Shown: piece by piece, positions 1 through 6,399 of the stretch
Layout of the letters: every line of letters starts with the position of its first letter
Numbering within the stretch: position 1 is the first letter of the stretch
Assembly (NCBI GenBank): GCA_964479585.1
Contig: CAYZMP010000051.1
Location: forward strand, 1 to 11,312
Direction: 5' to 3'
DNA length: 11,312 bases
Origin: UBA6182 sp964479585
GTDB taxonomy: Bacteria > Bacillota_I > Bacilli_A > Erysipelotrichales > Erysipelotrichaceae
Notes under the pieces: model-generated
What the model was told of the DNA's origin: nothing
Databases searched by the model: none
Seen by the model: only the letters and a program-made list of their open reading frames with translations
Translations under genes and position numbers: made by a program

Positions 1-2
1 AC

Positions 3-49
3 ACCCCTATAAACTTTATAGGTGGGTATATACCCCTACAAACTTTATA
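3..49. repeat. Two-copy 18-bp direct repeat flanking a 12-bp palindrome
   Basis: ACCCCTATAAACTTTATA (3-20) recurs at 32-49 with a single change (T10 to C39), a period of 29 bp. Between the copies lies the perfect palindrome GGGTATATACCC (24-35). The first copy can also fold on itself (CCTATAAA 6-13 with TTTATAGG 15-22). The window starts here, so more copies may lie to the left. No function can be assigned: a paired operator for an upstream gene or the tail of a repeat array are both possible. Confidence 0.6.
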
Positions 50-65
50 TATTGCTAATTAGTAC

Positions 66-90
66 AAAAGGTTGATTAACAACCTTTTTT
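66..90 (+). terminator. Rho-independent terminator of an upstream gene
   Basis: AAAAGGTTG (66-74) pairs with CAACCTTTT (80-88) around a 5-nt loop, and the T run continues to 90. It lies before the promoter of the first gene, so it probably ends a gene left of the window. The A-rich 5' side could let it work on the other strand too. Confidence 0.7.
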
Positions 91-99
91 CTTAAGCGA

Positions 100-128
100 T
101 TGATTAGAATCATTTTAGTGAATATGAT
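100..128 (+). promoter_or_regulatory. SigA-type promoter of the transglutaminase-fold lipoprotein gene
   Basis: The -35 TTGATT (100-105) and -10 TATGAT (123-128) are 17 bp apart. The predicted start is near 135. The Shine-Dalgarno AAAGGAG (142-148) and the ATG at 158 follow directly. Confidence 0.65.
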
Positions 129-157
129 ACAATTACATCCCAAAGGAGATGCACTAG

Positions 158-1111
158 ATGAATCGTTTTTTTAAAAACAAACACCGTTTAACTATAGCTT
201 TAATTTTCATAACACTAGTGCTTTCTGGATGTAGCATAGTTTATCAAGAGCAAGAAGTTGAGAGTTACATTGTTGATACAAGTGAACTGCTAGCAAGTGG
301 GTATTCATTTGACAAAGTTTCTGTTCGACGATTTTTAGAAGTCGAGGAACTTTATAGCGTAGATGATGAACAAGAACTTGCATTGTTAGTACTAAAAAAC
401 TTTGAAAAGGGTGAACTTACTACCCGATACATTAGTGATAACGAACTATCTTTACAGCGAGTCTATTTGTTTGTGGAAACGCTTCTTTATGATTCGTACT
501 ATTTACAAGCTGGCGTGATGCAATATGGCGATATGTTTCAATCTAATCAGCAAGAAGTTCGATTTATTGACGTTGTTTTAGATGAGAATTTATTAAAAAG
601 CAATCATCAGTATGCCACTTACATTGTAAGTGATTTATCAGTGAATCAACTACCTGCAAGAAAACAAGTAAAAGAAATCCATGACTATATTGTGTTAAAC
701 ACTAAGTATGATGAAGCATTACTTGATCTTGATATAAGCGCTTATCAAAATCATCCATCCTTTACACCATATGGGGTGTATCATCACAACGTGGCTGTTT
801 GTTCTGGGTATGCTAGAGCTTTTATGCAACTAACTCGGATGATGGACATACCATCGATTATGGTTTCCTCTCAAAACATGAATCATGCATGGAACATGGT
901 GTATGTGGATAATGAGTGGAAGTTTTTGGATGTGACATGGAATGATCCGATACCTGATGTACAAGATCGTGTATTGTACACGTATTATTTATTGGATTAT
1001 AATGAGTTTGTCGCAAAAGGCCATCATTTCTTTGATTTGGCGTCTGAAAATACATTGTCTATTGAAGAAGTTGTCGACTTCGCAAACTACGCTTTTGTAC
1101 TAAATCCATAA
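158..1111 (+). CDS. Lipoprotein with transglutaminase-like (papain-fold) domain
   Basis: This is a predicted secreted, membrane-anchored protein of 317 residues. The N-terminus has a basic region, a hydrophobic stretch (about 11-22) and a lipobox LSGC, giving lipidation at Cys25. The C-terminal third carries the transglutaminase-core signature: VCSGYA with Cys215, NHAWN with His243, and LDVTWNDP with Asp258, so the Cys-His-Asp triad is complete. Residues 26-160 match nothing I recognise. Family members (PF01841-type) include peptidases, cross-linking enzymes and peptide N-glycanase-like proteins, so the reaction and substrate at the cell surface stay open. The start follows AAAGGAG (142-148) with 9 nt spacing and gives a proper signal peptide. 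It is monocistronic, with its own promoter and a weak hairpin after the stop. Confidence 0.85.
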   Translation: MNRFFKNKHRLTIALIFITLVLSGCSIVYQEQEVESYIVDTSELLASGYSFDKVSVRRFLEVEELYSVDDEQELALLVLKNFEKGELTTRYISDNELSLQRVYLFVETLLYDSYYLQAGVMQYGDMFQSNQQEVRFIDVVLDENLLKSNHQYATYIVSDLSVNQLPARKQVKEIHDYIVLNTKYDEALLDLDISAYQNHPSFTPYGVYHHNVAVCSGYARAFMQLTRMMDIPSIMVSSQNMNHAWNMVYVDNEWKFLDVTWNDPIPDVQDRVLYTYYLLDYNEFVAKGHHFFDLASENTLSIEEVVDFANYAFVLNP

Positions 1112-1145
1112 TTTTTGATACAAAAGGTTGTATATTTTCAAAAAT
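1111..1145 (+). terminator. Weak bulged hairpin after the lipoprotein gene
   Basis: ATTTTTGA (1111-1118) can pair with TCAAAAAT (1138-1145), and the inner TACAA (1119-1123) with TTGTA (1128-1132), leaving a TATTT bulge. It is AT-only at its base and lacks a clean U tail, so termination would be poor. The 3' half overlaps the -35 box of the next promoter. Confidence 0.3.
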
Positions 1146-1155
1146 CATTTACAAT
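1128..1155 (+). promoter_or_regulatory. Promoter of the 31-codon leader unit
   Basis: The -35-like TTGTAT (1128-1133) and -10 TACAAT (1150-1155) have a 16-bp spacer. The predicted start is at about 1161-1163, upstream of the consensus Shine-Dalgarno at 1172-1178. The -35 is only half consensus. Confidence 0.5.
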
Positions 1156-1184
1156 ATTAGTATGAGAAGGCGAGGTGAGGTCAT

Positions 1185-1280
1185 ATGCATCAACTTGGTA
1201 CAAACAAAGGTGTTTGCAGCATGACCAAAAACACTTTTGTTTCAAATAGAAAATCGAATGAAGTTTTAAGATGGATTTAA
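1185..1280 (+). CDS. Small ORF (31 aa), leader peptide or small protein
   Basis: An ATG-initiated ORF of 31 codons follows GAGGTGA (1172-1178), an exact match to the Shine-Dalgarno consensus, with 6 nt spacing. The peptide begins MHQLGTNKG, ends LRWI, is basic and polar, and has no signal sequence, membrane segment or known motif. Codons 6-20 contain a 14-bp hairpin with one G-T pair (1202-1215 with 1229-1242). The TAA stop lies in the loop of the following terminator. Its own promoter, strong ribosome site and terminator mark a discrete transcribed unit just before the ankyrin/EF-G-like operon. It could be an independent small protein or a regulatory leader peptide. The sequence alone does not decide, and I recognise no homologue. 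Confidence 0.5.
   Translation: MHQLGTNKGVCSMTKNTFVSNRKSNEVLRWI
1202..1242 (+). promoter_or_regulatory. 14-bp hairpin inside the small ORF
   Basis: AAACAAAGGTGTTT (1202-1215) pairs with AAACACTTTTGTTT (1229-1242), with one G-T wobble and a 13-nt loop. It is not followed by a T run, so it is unlikely to be a terminator. It would be opened by a translating ribosome, as expected of a leader RNA switch, or it may only stabilise the short transcript. Confidence 0.5.
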
Positions 1281-1297
1281 GATGTCCGTCTTTTTTT
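1268..1297 (+). terminator. Rho-independent terminator or attenuator after the small ORF
   Basis: AAGATGGA (1268-1275) pairs with TCCGTCTT (1285-1292), with one G-T pair, followed by an unbroken T run (1291-1297). The 5' arm is the last codons of the small ORF and the loop holds its TAA. A ribosome reaching the stop would cover the 5' arm and block the hairpin. The 9-nt sequence TTTAAGATG occurs twice in direct order (1265-1273, 1276-1284). Confidence 0.7.
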
Positions 1298-1317
1298 ATA
1301 CTTAAAACGAATCGTTT
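1297..1317 (+). promoter_or_regulatory. Possible second promoter and operator-like inverted repeat before the ankyrin gene
   Basis: TATACT (1297-1302) resembles a -10 box but no good -35 is in place. The inverted repeat AAACGA-A-TCGTTT (1305-1317) would lie at the resulting start site, where a repressor could act. GTTTTAAG (1263-1270) can also pair with CTTAAAAC (1301-1308) around the terminator. All of this is weak. Confidence 0.25.
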
Positions 1318-1337
1318 GTATCTTAAGGAGGTAAAAT

Positions 1338-2006
1338 ATGGATCAAACAAATAAGACATTCTTTGACGCAGCAGCTATCGGTGATCTTGCGACTGTAAGT
1401 GCAATGGTTACAAAAGGTGCTGATGTCAATATTCAAAATGGTGATGGCCGAAGTGCTTTAATGAGAACGTGTAAACGTGGTCATGAAGACGTGGTACGAT
1501 TTTTAATCGATCATGGAGCGGACGTAAACTTACGTGATTCAAACAAAAAGACAGCCATTATGGGAGCTGCAAAAAAAGGGCATTTGAACATTGTTAAATT
1601 GTTAGTGGATGCTGGGGCAGATGTAAATGCATCGGATTCAAAAGGAAGAAATGCACTTATGCGTGCTAGCTTTTTAGGTGAGCATGACGTGGTGAAGTAT
1701 TTGATTAATGCAAAAGCCGATGTTAATGCTCAAGATGAAATGGGACGTTCGTCATTGATGGAAGCTTGTTTAGCGTTTAAATTTGATGTAATTAAAGAAT
1801 TAATTGCAGCACAAGCAAAAATCAATGCTCAAGATAAAAATGGATGCACAGCGCTTATGCGTGCTAGTTATTCTGGATACTTAGATTTAGTGAAATATTT
1901 ACTAGAAGAAGGCGCAGATAAAGAAATAGTAGATAATGATGGAAATAAAGCCATTCACTATGCTCGTGAACATAGTTTTGTGGACTTGAAACCACTATTG
2001 AAATAG
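1338..2006 (+). CDS. Ankyrin-repeat protein
   Basis: The 222-residue protein is built almost entirely of 33-residue ankyrin repeats: a capping repeat (about 4-36), five full repeats (about 37-201) and a short C-terminal cap. Each turn ends in a GADVN- or KADVN-type motif. The usual TPLHLA is replaced by an ALM form (SALMR, TAIMG, NALMR, SSLME, TALMR). There is no signal peptide or enzymatic domain, so it is probably a cytoplasmic protein-binding scaffold whose partner is unknown. The Shine-Dalgarno AAGGAGGT (1325-1332) fixes the start. Its stop codon overlaps the ribosome site of the EF-G-like gene 17 nt downstream, so the two are very likely one transcript. Expression may depend on read-through of the terminator at 1268-1297 or on a weak promoter at 1297. 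Confidence 0.9.
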   Translation: MDQTNKTFFDAAAIGDLATVSAMVTKGADVNIQNGDGRSALMRTCKRGHEDVVRFLIDHGADVNLRDSNKKTAIMGAAKKGHLNIVKLLVDAGADVNASDSKGRNALMRASFLGEHDVVKYLINAKADVNAQDEMGRSSLMEACLAFKFDVIKELIAAQAKINAQDKNGCTALMRASYSGYLDLVKYLLEEGADKEIVDNDGNKAIHYAREHSFVDLKPLLK

Positions 2007-2023
2007 GAGGGAAATAAAACAAT

Positions 2024-4099
2024 ATGAGAGATTATAAAGCACAACAAGTGCGTAATGTTTGTATGCTCGGACATAGCGGTAGTGGGAAGACTTCCATTGT
2101 CGAAGCAATGCTATTTACAACAAAAGCAATTGACCGTATGGGCCGAGCAGTTGATGGAAATAGTGCTTTGGATTATGATGCAGAGGAAGTAAAACGTGGA
2201 ATAACGGTATTTACTACATTGGCACCTGTTGAATGGAAAGACACAAAGATAAATTTTATTGATACTCCAGGTTATTTGGATTATGCAGGTGAAATGGAAG
2301 CTGGCTTAGCAGTAGCAGATAATGCTCTAATTGTGGTTAGTGCTAAAGATAATGTTGAATCTGGTACTGAGCGAGCATGGAAACGTGTAAAAGAAAAAGG
2401 AATTCCTACCATTTTCTTTATTAACAAAATCGATGAGGAAAACACAAACTTTGATACAACATACAATGAGTTAAGAGAGACATTTGGAAAATCAGTAATT
2501 CCATTTGAAGTTCCTATTCTTGAAGGCAATCAAGTTGTTGGTAGTGTCAATATCTTAAAAAAGAAAGCATGGTATCATAATAATCGTGACCAAGCACAAC
2601 CTGTCCCTGAAGCATTACAAGCACAAGTGGATGCTTATTGGGAACAAATTGCAGAAGCAGTTGCGATGAGTGATGATGAGCTTATGGAAAAATTCTTCGA
2701 AGGTGAAGAATTTACGGATGCAGAAATATTAAAAGGTGTACGTATTGGAGTACGTTCAGGAGAAATTTGCCCTGTATATTGTGGTTCTGCCATCAATCAA
2801 ACAGGTATTGTGCGTTTATTGGATTTAATAAGCGAATATTTCCCTTCTTATGCTGAAAAAGGAACGATTGTTGCGAAAAAAGAAAAAGGTGAAGAAGTTG
2901 AACTAAAAACAAATGAAGATGAAGTGTTTAGTGCACAAGTGTTTAAAACAATCATTGATCCATTTGTTGGCCGTATTTCATTTATTAAAGTGATGACAGG
3001 TACATTGAGCAACGATTCATCAATTATTAATGTACAAAAAGATAAAACTGAAAAGATTAGTCAACTGTTTGCAATTCAAGGTAAACACCAAATTGGTATT
3101 GGTAAGTTATTTACTGGAGATTTAGGAGCACTAGTAAAACTCCAACATACAGATACAAACGACACTTTAGCAACCAAAGCTGCTCCAGTTATGTATGAAC
3201 CAATCAAATTCCCAAAACCAATGTTAGGTGTAGCACTATGGCCTAAATCGAAAAACGATGAAGATAAGATGAGTAGTTCATTGCACAAAGTTGTGGAAGA
3301 AGATGCTTCATTAAAAGTTGAAAAAAATGTGGAAACCAATGAACTTATCTTATATGGTATTGGGGATCAACACATCGATGTCGTATTAAGTAAATTAAAA
3401 TCAAAATATAAAGTTGAAATTGACACGACCGATCCAAAAGTTCCATATCGTGAAACAATTCTTGGAACAGTCACCGCAGAAGGTAAACATAAAAAACAAT
3501 CAGGTGGTGCAGGTCAGTTTGGTCATGTGTTTGTGACTTTTGAACCTTGGGAAACTGAAGAGATGGAATTTGAAGAGAAGATCTTTGGTGGTGCTGTACC
3601 AAAACAATACTTCCCTGCAGTAGAAGCGGGATTAAGAGAAGCCATGAACAAAGGTGTGCTTGCAGGCTTTAAAGTAGTTGGTGTAAAAGCAACACTTGTT
3701 GATGGTAAATATCATGATGTTGACTCCAAAGAAATTGCATTTAAATCGGCAGCACGATTAGCGTACAAAGCGGGTATGCCAAAGGCAAGACCTGCATTAT
3801 TAGAACCGATTGTTAAAGTTCGCGTTGTTGTTCCTGAAGAATATACAGGAACGGTTATCGGTGATCTAAATAAAAGACGTGGTATTATTTTAGGAATGGA
3901 ACTCATTAGTGAAAAAGAACAAGAAGTTACAGCTGAGGTTCCAATGGCTGAAATGATGCGCTATACTACAGAGCTTAGAAGTTTCACTTCTGGAAAAGGT
4001 CAATTTGATATGCAGTTTGATCGATATGAAATTGCACCTCCACCAGTAGCGGAGAAAGTAATTGCATCTGCGAAAAAAGAAGAGGAAGAGGAAGATTAA
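2024..4099 (+). CDS. EF-G paralogue (EF-G-like translational GTPase)
   Basis: This 691-residue protein has the full five-domain EF-G plan. GTPase motifs are G1 GHSGSGKT (16-23), G2 Thr61 in GITV, G3 DTPGY (80-84), G4 NKID (134-137) and G5 GSA (254-256). Domain IV carries SGGAGQFGH (493-501) and DGKYHDVDSKE (560-570), and domain V holds the GDLNKRRG stretch (613-620). It differs from canonical EF-G in the P-loop (AHIDAGKT in EF-G) and in having Tyr84 where EF-G has the catalytic DTPGH histidine. Both traits fit the EF-G-2-like group (Thermus EF-G-2 type) rather than FusA or Tet(M)-type protection proteins. It ends in an acidic tail, KKEEEEED. Such paralogues bind ribosomes and hydrolyse GTP, but their cellular role is poorly defined. 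The start follows AGGAGGGA (2005-2012). It is last in a two-gene operon and has a strong terminator. Confidence 0.92.
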   Translation: MRDYKAQQVRNVCMLGHSGSGKTSIVEAMLFTTKAIDRMGRAVDGNSALDYDAEEVKRGITVFTTLAPVEWKDTKINFIDTPGYLDYAGEMEAGLAVADNALIVVSAKDNVESGTERAWKRVKEKGIPTIFFINKIDEENTNFDTTYNELRETFGKSVIPFEVPILEGNQVVGSVNILKKKAWYHNNRDQAQPVPEALQAQVDAYWEQIAEAVAMSDDELMEKFFEGEEFTDAEILKGVRIGVRSGEICPVYCGSAINQTGIVRLLDLISEYFPSYAEKGTIVAKKEKGEEVELKTNEDEVFSAQVFKTIIDPFVGRISFIKVMTGTLSNDSSIINVQKDKTEKISQLFAIQGKHQIGIGKLFTGDLGALVKLQHTDTNDTLATKAAPVMYEPIKFPKPMLGVALWPKSKNDEDKMSSSLHKVVEEDASLKVEKNVETNELILYGIGDQHIDVVLSKLKSKYKVEIDTTDPKVPYRETILGTVTAEGKHKKQSGGAGQFGHVFVTFEPWETEEMEFEEKIFGGAVPKQYFPAVEAGLREAMNKGVLAGFKVVGVKATLVDGKYHDVDSKEIAFKSAARLAYKAGMPKARPALLEPIVKVRVVVPEEYTGTVIGDLNKRRGIILGMELISEKEQEVTAEVPMAEMMRYTTELRSFTSGKGQFDMQFDRYEIAPPPVAEKVIASAKKEEEEED

Positions 4100-4105
4100 G
4101 CATAG

Positions 4106-4137
4106 AAAAACTCTAGAGAAAATATCTAGAGTTTTTT
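4106..4137 (+). terminator. Terminator of the ankyrin/EF-G-like operon
   Basis: AAAAACTCTAGA (4106-4117) pairs with TCTAGAGTTTTT (4125-4136) around a 7-nt loop, with a T run to 4137. It starts 6 nt after the stop codon. Confidence 0.9.
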
Positions 4138-4143
4138 CATAGT

Positions 4144-4171
4144 AAAAGCTCTGATTTTCATCAGAGCTTTT
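4144..4171 (-). terminator. Terminator of the M32 peptidase/sodA unit
   Basis: AAAAGCTCTGA (4144-4154) and TCAGAGCTTTT (4161-4171) form an 11-bp stem with a 6-nt loop. Read leftward it lies 9 nt after the sodA stop and ends in a short T run, so it is assigned to sodA. It is symmetric enough to act in both directions. Confidence 0.8.
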
Positions 4172-4180
4172 GATTAGGCA

Positions 4181-4789
4181 TTATGCTGCGTTGTATTTTT
4201 CTGTGACGATATCCCAGTTTACAACATCCCACCATGCACTGATATAGTCAGGGCGACGGTTTTGATAGTTTAAATAATAAGCATGTTCCCAAACATCCAA
4301 TCCTAAAATTGGGGTAAGACCATCACTTAATGGGCTATCTTGATTTGGTGTGGATAATACAACTAATTTTTTGTTGCTATCAACCGCTAACCAAGCCCAT
4401 CCTGAACCGAAACGTGTTGCTGCAGCGGTTGAGAATTTTTCTTTAAATTCTTCAAAGCTACCGAATGTTGCTTCAATTGCAGATAGTAGTTCTCCTTTTG
4501 GAGCTTTTGCACCATTTGGTGTCATTACTTCCCAAAATAGAGCATGGTTTAAGTAACCACCACCATTGTTGCGAACAGCTCCGCGAATTTCTTCAGGAAC
4601 TAAGTTTAAGTCCTTAATTAACTCAACAACATCTGTTTTTGCCACCTCAGGGAATTTCTCTAAAGCTGCATTTAAATTGTTTGTATATCCTTGGTGATGT
4701 TTAGAATAATGAATGTTCATTGTTTTCGTATCAACAACTGGTTCTAAAGCATCAAATGCATACGAAAGTTCTGGTAATTTGTATGTCAT
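4181..4789 (-). CDS. sodA: Superoxide dismutase, Mn-type of the Fe/Mn family
   Basis: It converts superoxide to hydrogen peroxide and oxygen in the cytoplasm. At 202 residues the length is normal. The metal ligands are His27, His82 (in GGGYLNHALFW), Asp165 and His169 (in DVWEHAYYLNYQNRRPDYI). The outer-sphere glutamine is in the C-terminal domain (Gln150 in TPNQDSPL) and residue 77 is Gly, the pattern of Mn enzymes. Iron or cambialistic use cannot be excluded from sequence. The start follows a strong Shine-Dalgarno AAAGGAGG (complement of 4796-4803). It lies 66 bp downstream of the M32 peptidase gene with no terminator between, so it may be co-transcribed as well as using its own weak promoter. 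Confidence 0.97.
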   Translation of the reverse strand: MTYKLPELSYAFDALEPVVDTKTMNIHYSKHHQGYTNNLNAALEKFPEVAKTDVVELIKDLNLVPEEIRGAVRNNGGGYLNHALFWEVMTPNGAKAPKGELLSAIEATFGSFEEFKEKFSTAAATRFGSGWAWLAVDSNKKLVVLSTPNQDSPLSDGLTPILGLDVWEHAYYLNYQNRRPDYISAWWDVVNWDIVTEKYNAA

Positions 4790-4817
4790 TATAGTCCTCC
4801 TTTGTTCAACTATAGCC

Positions 4818-4846
4818 TATCAAATTTTGGGGGACACTTCAATGAA
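4818..4846 (-). promoter_or_regulatory. Possible sodA promoter
   Basis: Read leftward, TTGAAG and TAGGCT are separated by 17 bp in the gap between the M32 stop and the sodA Shine-Dalgarno. The -10 is poor, and a nearby TATAGT has no matching -35. The palindrome ATAGGCTAT (4812-4820) overlaps the -10 and might be a binding site. Read-through from the M32 gene is an equally good explanation for sodA expression. Confidence 0.3.
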
Positions 4847-4855
4847 TGTGCAATG

Positions 4856-6340
4856 CTATATATTAAATAACTTAGAATATTTATGTGTTAAATAATCAAT
4901 GTAATAACTTGGGTTGAAAGGTTCATCGCATACTTTCTCAAATAGCTCATTAGCACTATATATACCACCATGTTTATGGATGGTTGTCTTTAAGTAATCA
5001 TTAATGAGATCAAAACGATTTTCGCTTAACGCTTTTTCAATATTAACACTTTTTGACATGGCGTGATACCACTGAGCACTATAAGCACTTCCAAGTGCAT
5101 AGGTAGGAAAATACCCAAAAGATCCACCTGACCAATGAACATCTTGAAGAACTCCTTCTTTATGTGTCGAAGGTTTCACTTGCAAATATTGTTGCATTTT
5201 TTCATTCCAAATTGTTGGTAGTTGATCAACGGTTATTTCATCATTAAATAGTGCTTTTTCAATTTCATAGCGGACTAGCACATGTAAAGGATAAGTAAGT
5301 TCATCAGCTTCAATGCGAATTAATGAATTAGAAACATAGTTGATACCAAAAATAAATTCATCCAGTGAAACGGATTGTAGCTCTGGGATGATTTGAACAA
5401 TTTGTGGAAATAGATTCTTCCAAAATGCTTTTGAACGACCGATCATGTTCTCAAACATTCTTGATTGTGATTCGTGCATACCATAGCTCATGGAATGAGC
5501 TACAAAACGACCTTCTAACTGTGGGTCTACTTGTCCGTTGTAAGTAGCGTGACCAACTTCATGAATAAAAGAGAAGATACTAGAAGTGAAGTTATCCGTG
5601 TGATAAGCTACAGTGACTCGATTATCATTCACTGAGAAAGAGCTACTAAAAGGATGTACACTTTCAGCTGTATAGGTGTTCTCCTTACTAAAATACAGTG
5701 CTTTAGATAAGATGTTGATGAACTCTTTCTGTTGTGAAAGTGACACTTCAAAATCTAAAAAAGCAGGTCGTTTAGTTTGTTTTTCATTGATCTTTTTGAT
5801 TAGTGGAACTAGTTTTTCTTTGACAAGATTAAAAAACTCATCGTATTGATTTATACTCATGTTAGGCTCAAAGTCTTCTAAAAGCTGTTGATAAACGCCA
5901 TCACTGCTTTTTCGATAGCGAACATTTCTTTTTGTTTGTTCTACTAACTGCTCTAAATAAGGCTTAAACATGTCCCAATCATCATTTTGTTTAGCTTTTT
6001 CCCAAGCCACTTCACTATCTCCTAAAAGTTGTACAAATTGTACGTATTCATCTTTAGGGATATAACGAAAGGTGTTAATGTCTTTTATTATTTGTTTTGC
6101 TTCAATTTTTGTAATTTCATCACTTTCATCATCCACCATTACTTGTTCGATTAGGGCAATGTTTTTTTCATCGGTTGTAATGTCAAAAAGTTCTCCAGAT
6201 AGTAGTGACATCATTTTTGTTCGATAACTTTGTCCCTTTTTTGGTGCGATGGTAAGTTGATCCCAATACATCGTATTGAGTGCCATTTCATAGGCTGCCA
6301 CTTTTTCTAAATATTCACGATATTGTTGTTGTATACTCAT
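4856..6340 (-). CDS. M32-family metallocarboxypeptidase (carboxypeptidase Taq type)
   Basis: This cytoplasmic zinc or cobalt carboxypeptidase removes C-terminal residues from peptides, probably in peptide recycling. It has 494 residues from the chosen start, matching the family size of about 500. All five M32 signatures are present: HPF (about 229-231), DNRVT, HEVGH (260-264) with the metal-binding histidines and catalytic glutamate, HESQS (289-293) supplying the third metal ligand, and GVLQDVHW. The ATG at 6340 is chosen because AGGAGGAAA stands just upstream (complement of about 6344-6352). An in-frame ATG at 6376 would lie upstream of the -10 box at 6360-6365 and would add 12 residues absent from the family. 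No signal peptide is seen. It is first in a leftward pair with sodA. Confidence 0.95.
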   Translation of the reverse strand: MSIQQQYREYLEKVAAYEMALNTMYWDQLTIAPKKGQSYRTKMMSLLSGELFDITTDEKNIALIEQVMVDDESDEITKIEAKQIIKDINTFRYIPKDEYVQFVQLLGDSEVAWEKAKQNDDWDMFKPYLEQLVEQTKRNVRYRKSSDGVYQQLLEDFEPNMSINQYDEFFNLVKEKLVPLIKKINEKQTKRPAFLDFEVSLSQQKEFINILSKALYFSKENTYTAESVHPFSSSFSVNDNRVTVAYHTDNFTSSIFSFIHEVGHATYNGQVDPQLEGRFVAHSMSYGMHESQSRMFENMIGRSKAFWKNLFPQIVQIIPELQSVSLDEFIFGINYVSNSLIRIEADELTYPLHVLVRYEIEKALFNDEITVDQLPTIWNEKMQQYLQVKPSTHKEGVLQDVHWSGGSFGYFPTYALGSAYSAQWYHAMSKSVNIEKALSENRFDLINDYLKTTIHKHGGIYSANELFEKVCDEPFNPSYYIDYLTHKYSKLFNI

Positions 6341-6359
6341 AAGTTTCCTCCTAAAAAAC

Positions 6360-6368
6360 ATTGTAGCA
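6360..6368 (-). promoter_or_regulatory. Extended -10 promoter of the M32 peptidase gene
   Basis: Read leftward, TGC-TACAAT (complement of 6360-6368) is an extended -10 element with no clear -35. The predicted start is near 6353, giving a short leader that contains the Shine-Dalgarno. It lies 22 bp from the divergent -10 of the kinase gene, so two polymerases could not occupy both promoters at once. Confidence 0.6.
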
Positions 6369-6384
6369 TAAAGCAATCACTCAC

Positions 6385-6393
6385 TGATATAAT
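6385..6393 (+). promoter_or_regulatory. Extended -10 promoter giving a probable leaderless transcript
   Basis: TGA-TATAAT (6385-6393) is a consensus extended -10 box without a convincing -35. Only six bases separate it from the ATG at 6400, so the expected start of transcription falls on the start codon itself. No Shine-Dalgarno sequence fits in between. Confidence 0.7.
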
Positions 6394-6399
6394 GGATAT

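Noticed and set aside
3..49. CRISPR array
   Set aside because: There are only two copies 29 bp apart, leaving an 11-bp interval rather than a 30-bp spacer, and no cas genes are present.
1162..1224. Overlapping 20-codon ORF starting six bases after the TACAAT box
   Set aside because: It has the geometry of a leaderless gene, but no other support, ends in TGA unlike all other genes here, and competes with the 31-codon ORF that has a consensus Shine-Dalgarno.
1138..1359. Minus-strand ORF of 73 codons over the leader region
   Set aside because: It runs against a clear plus-strand promoter, ribosome site and terminator, and has no Shine-Dalgarno or motif.
2024..4099. Tet(M)-type ribosomal protection protein or main EF-G (fusA)
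   Set aside because: The G3 motif DTPGY and P-loop GHSGSGKT fit neither. There is no rpsL-rpsG-tuf context. The EF-G-2-like group explains the sequence better.
6341..6376. Longer M32 peptidase start at 6376 (12 extra residues)
   Set aside because: It lies upstream of the -10 box at 6360-6365 and has no Shine-Dalgarno. The ATG at 6340 has AGGAGGAAA just before it.
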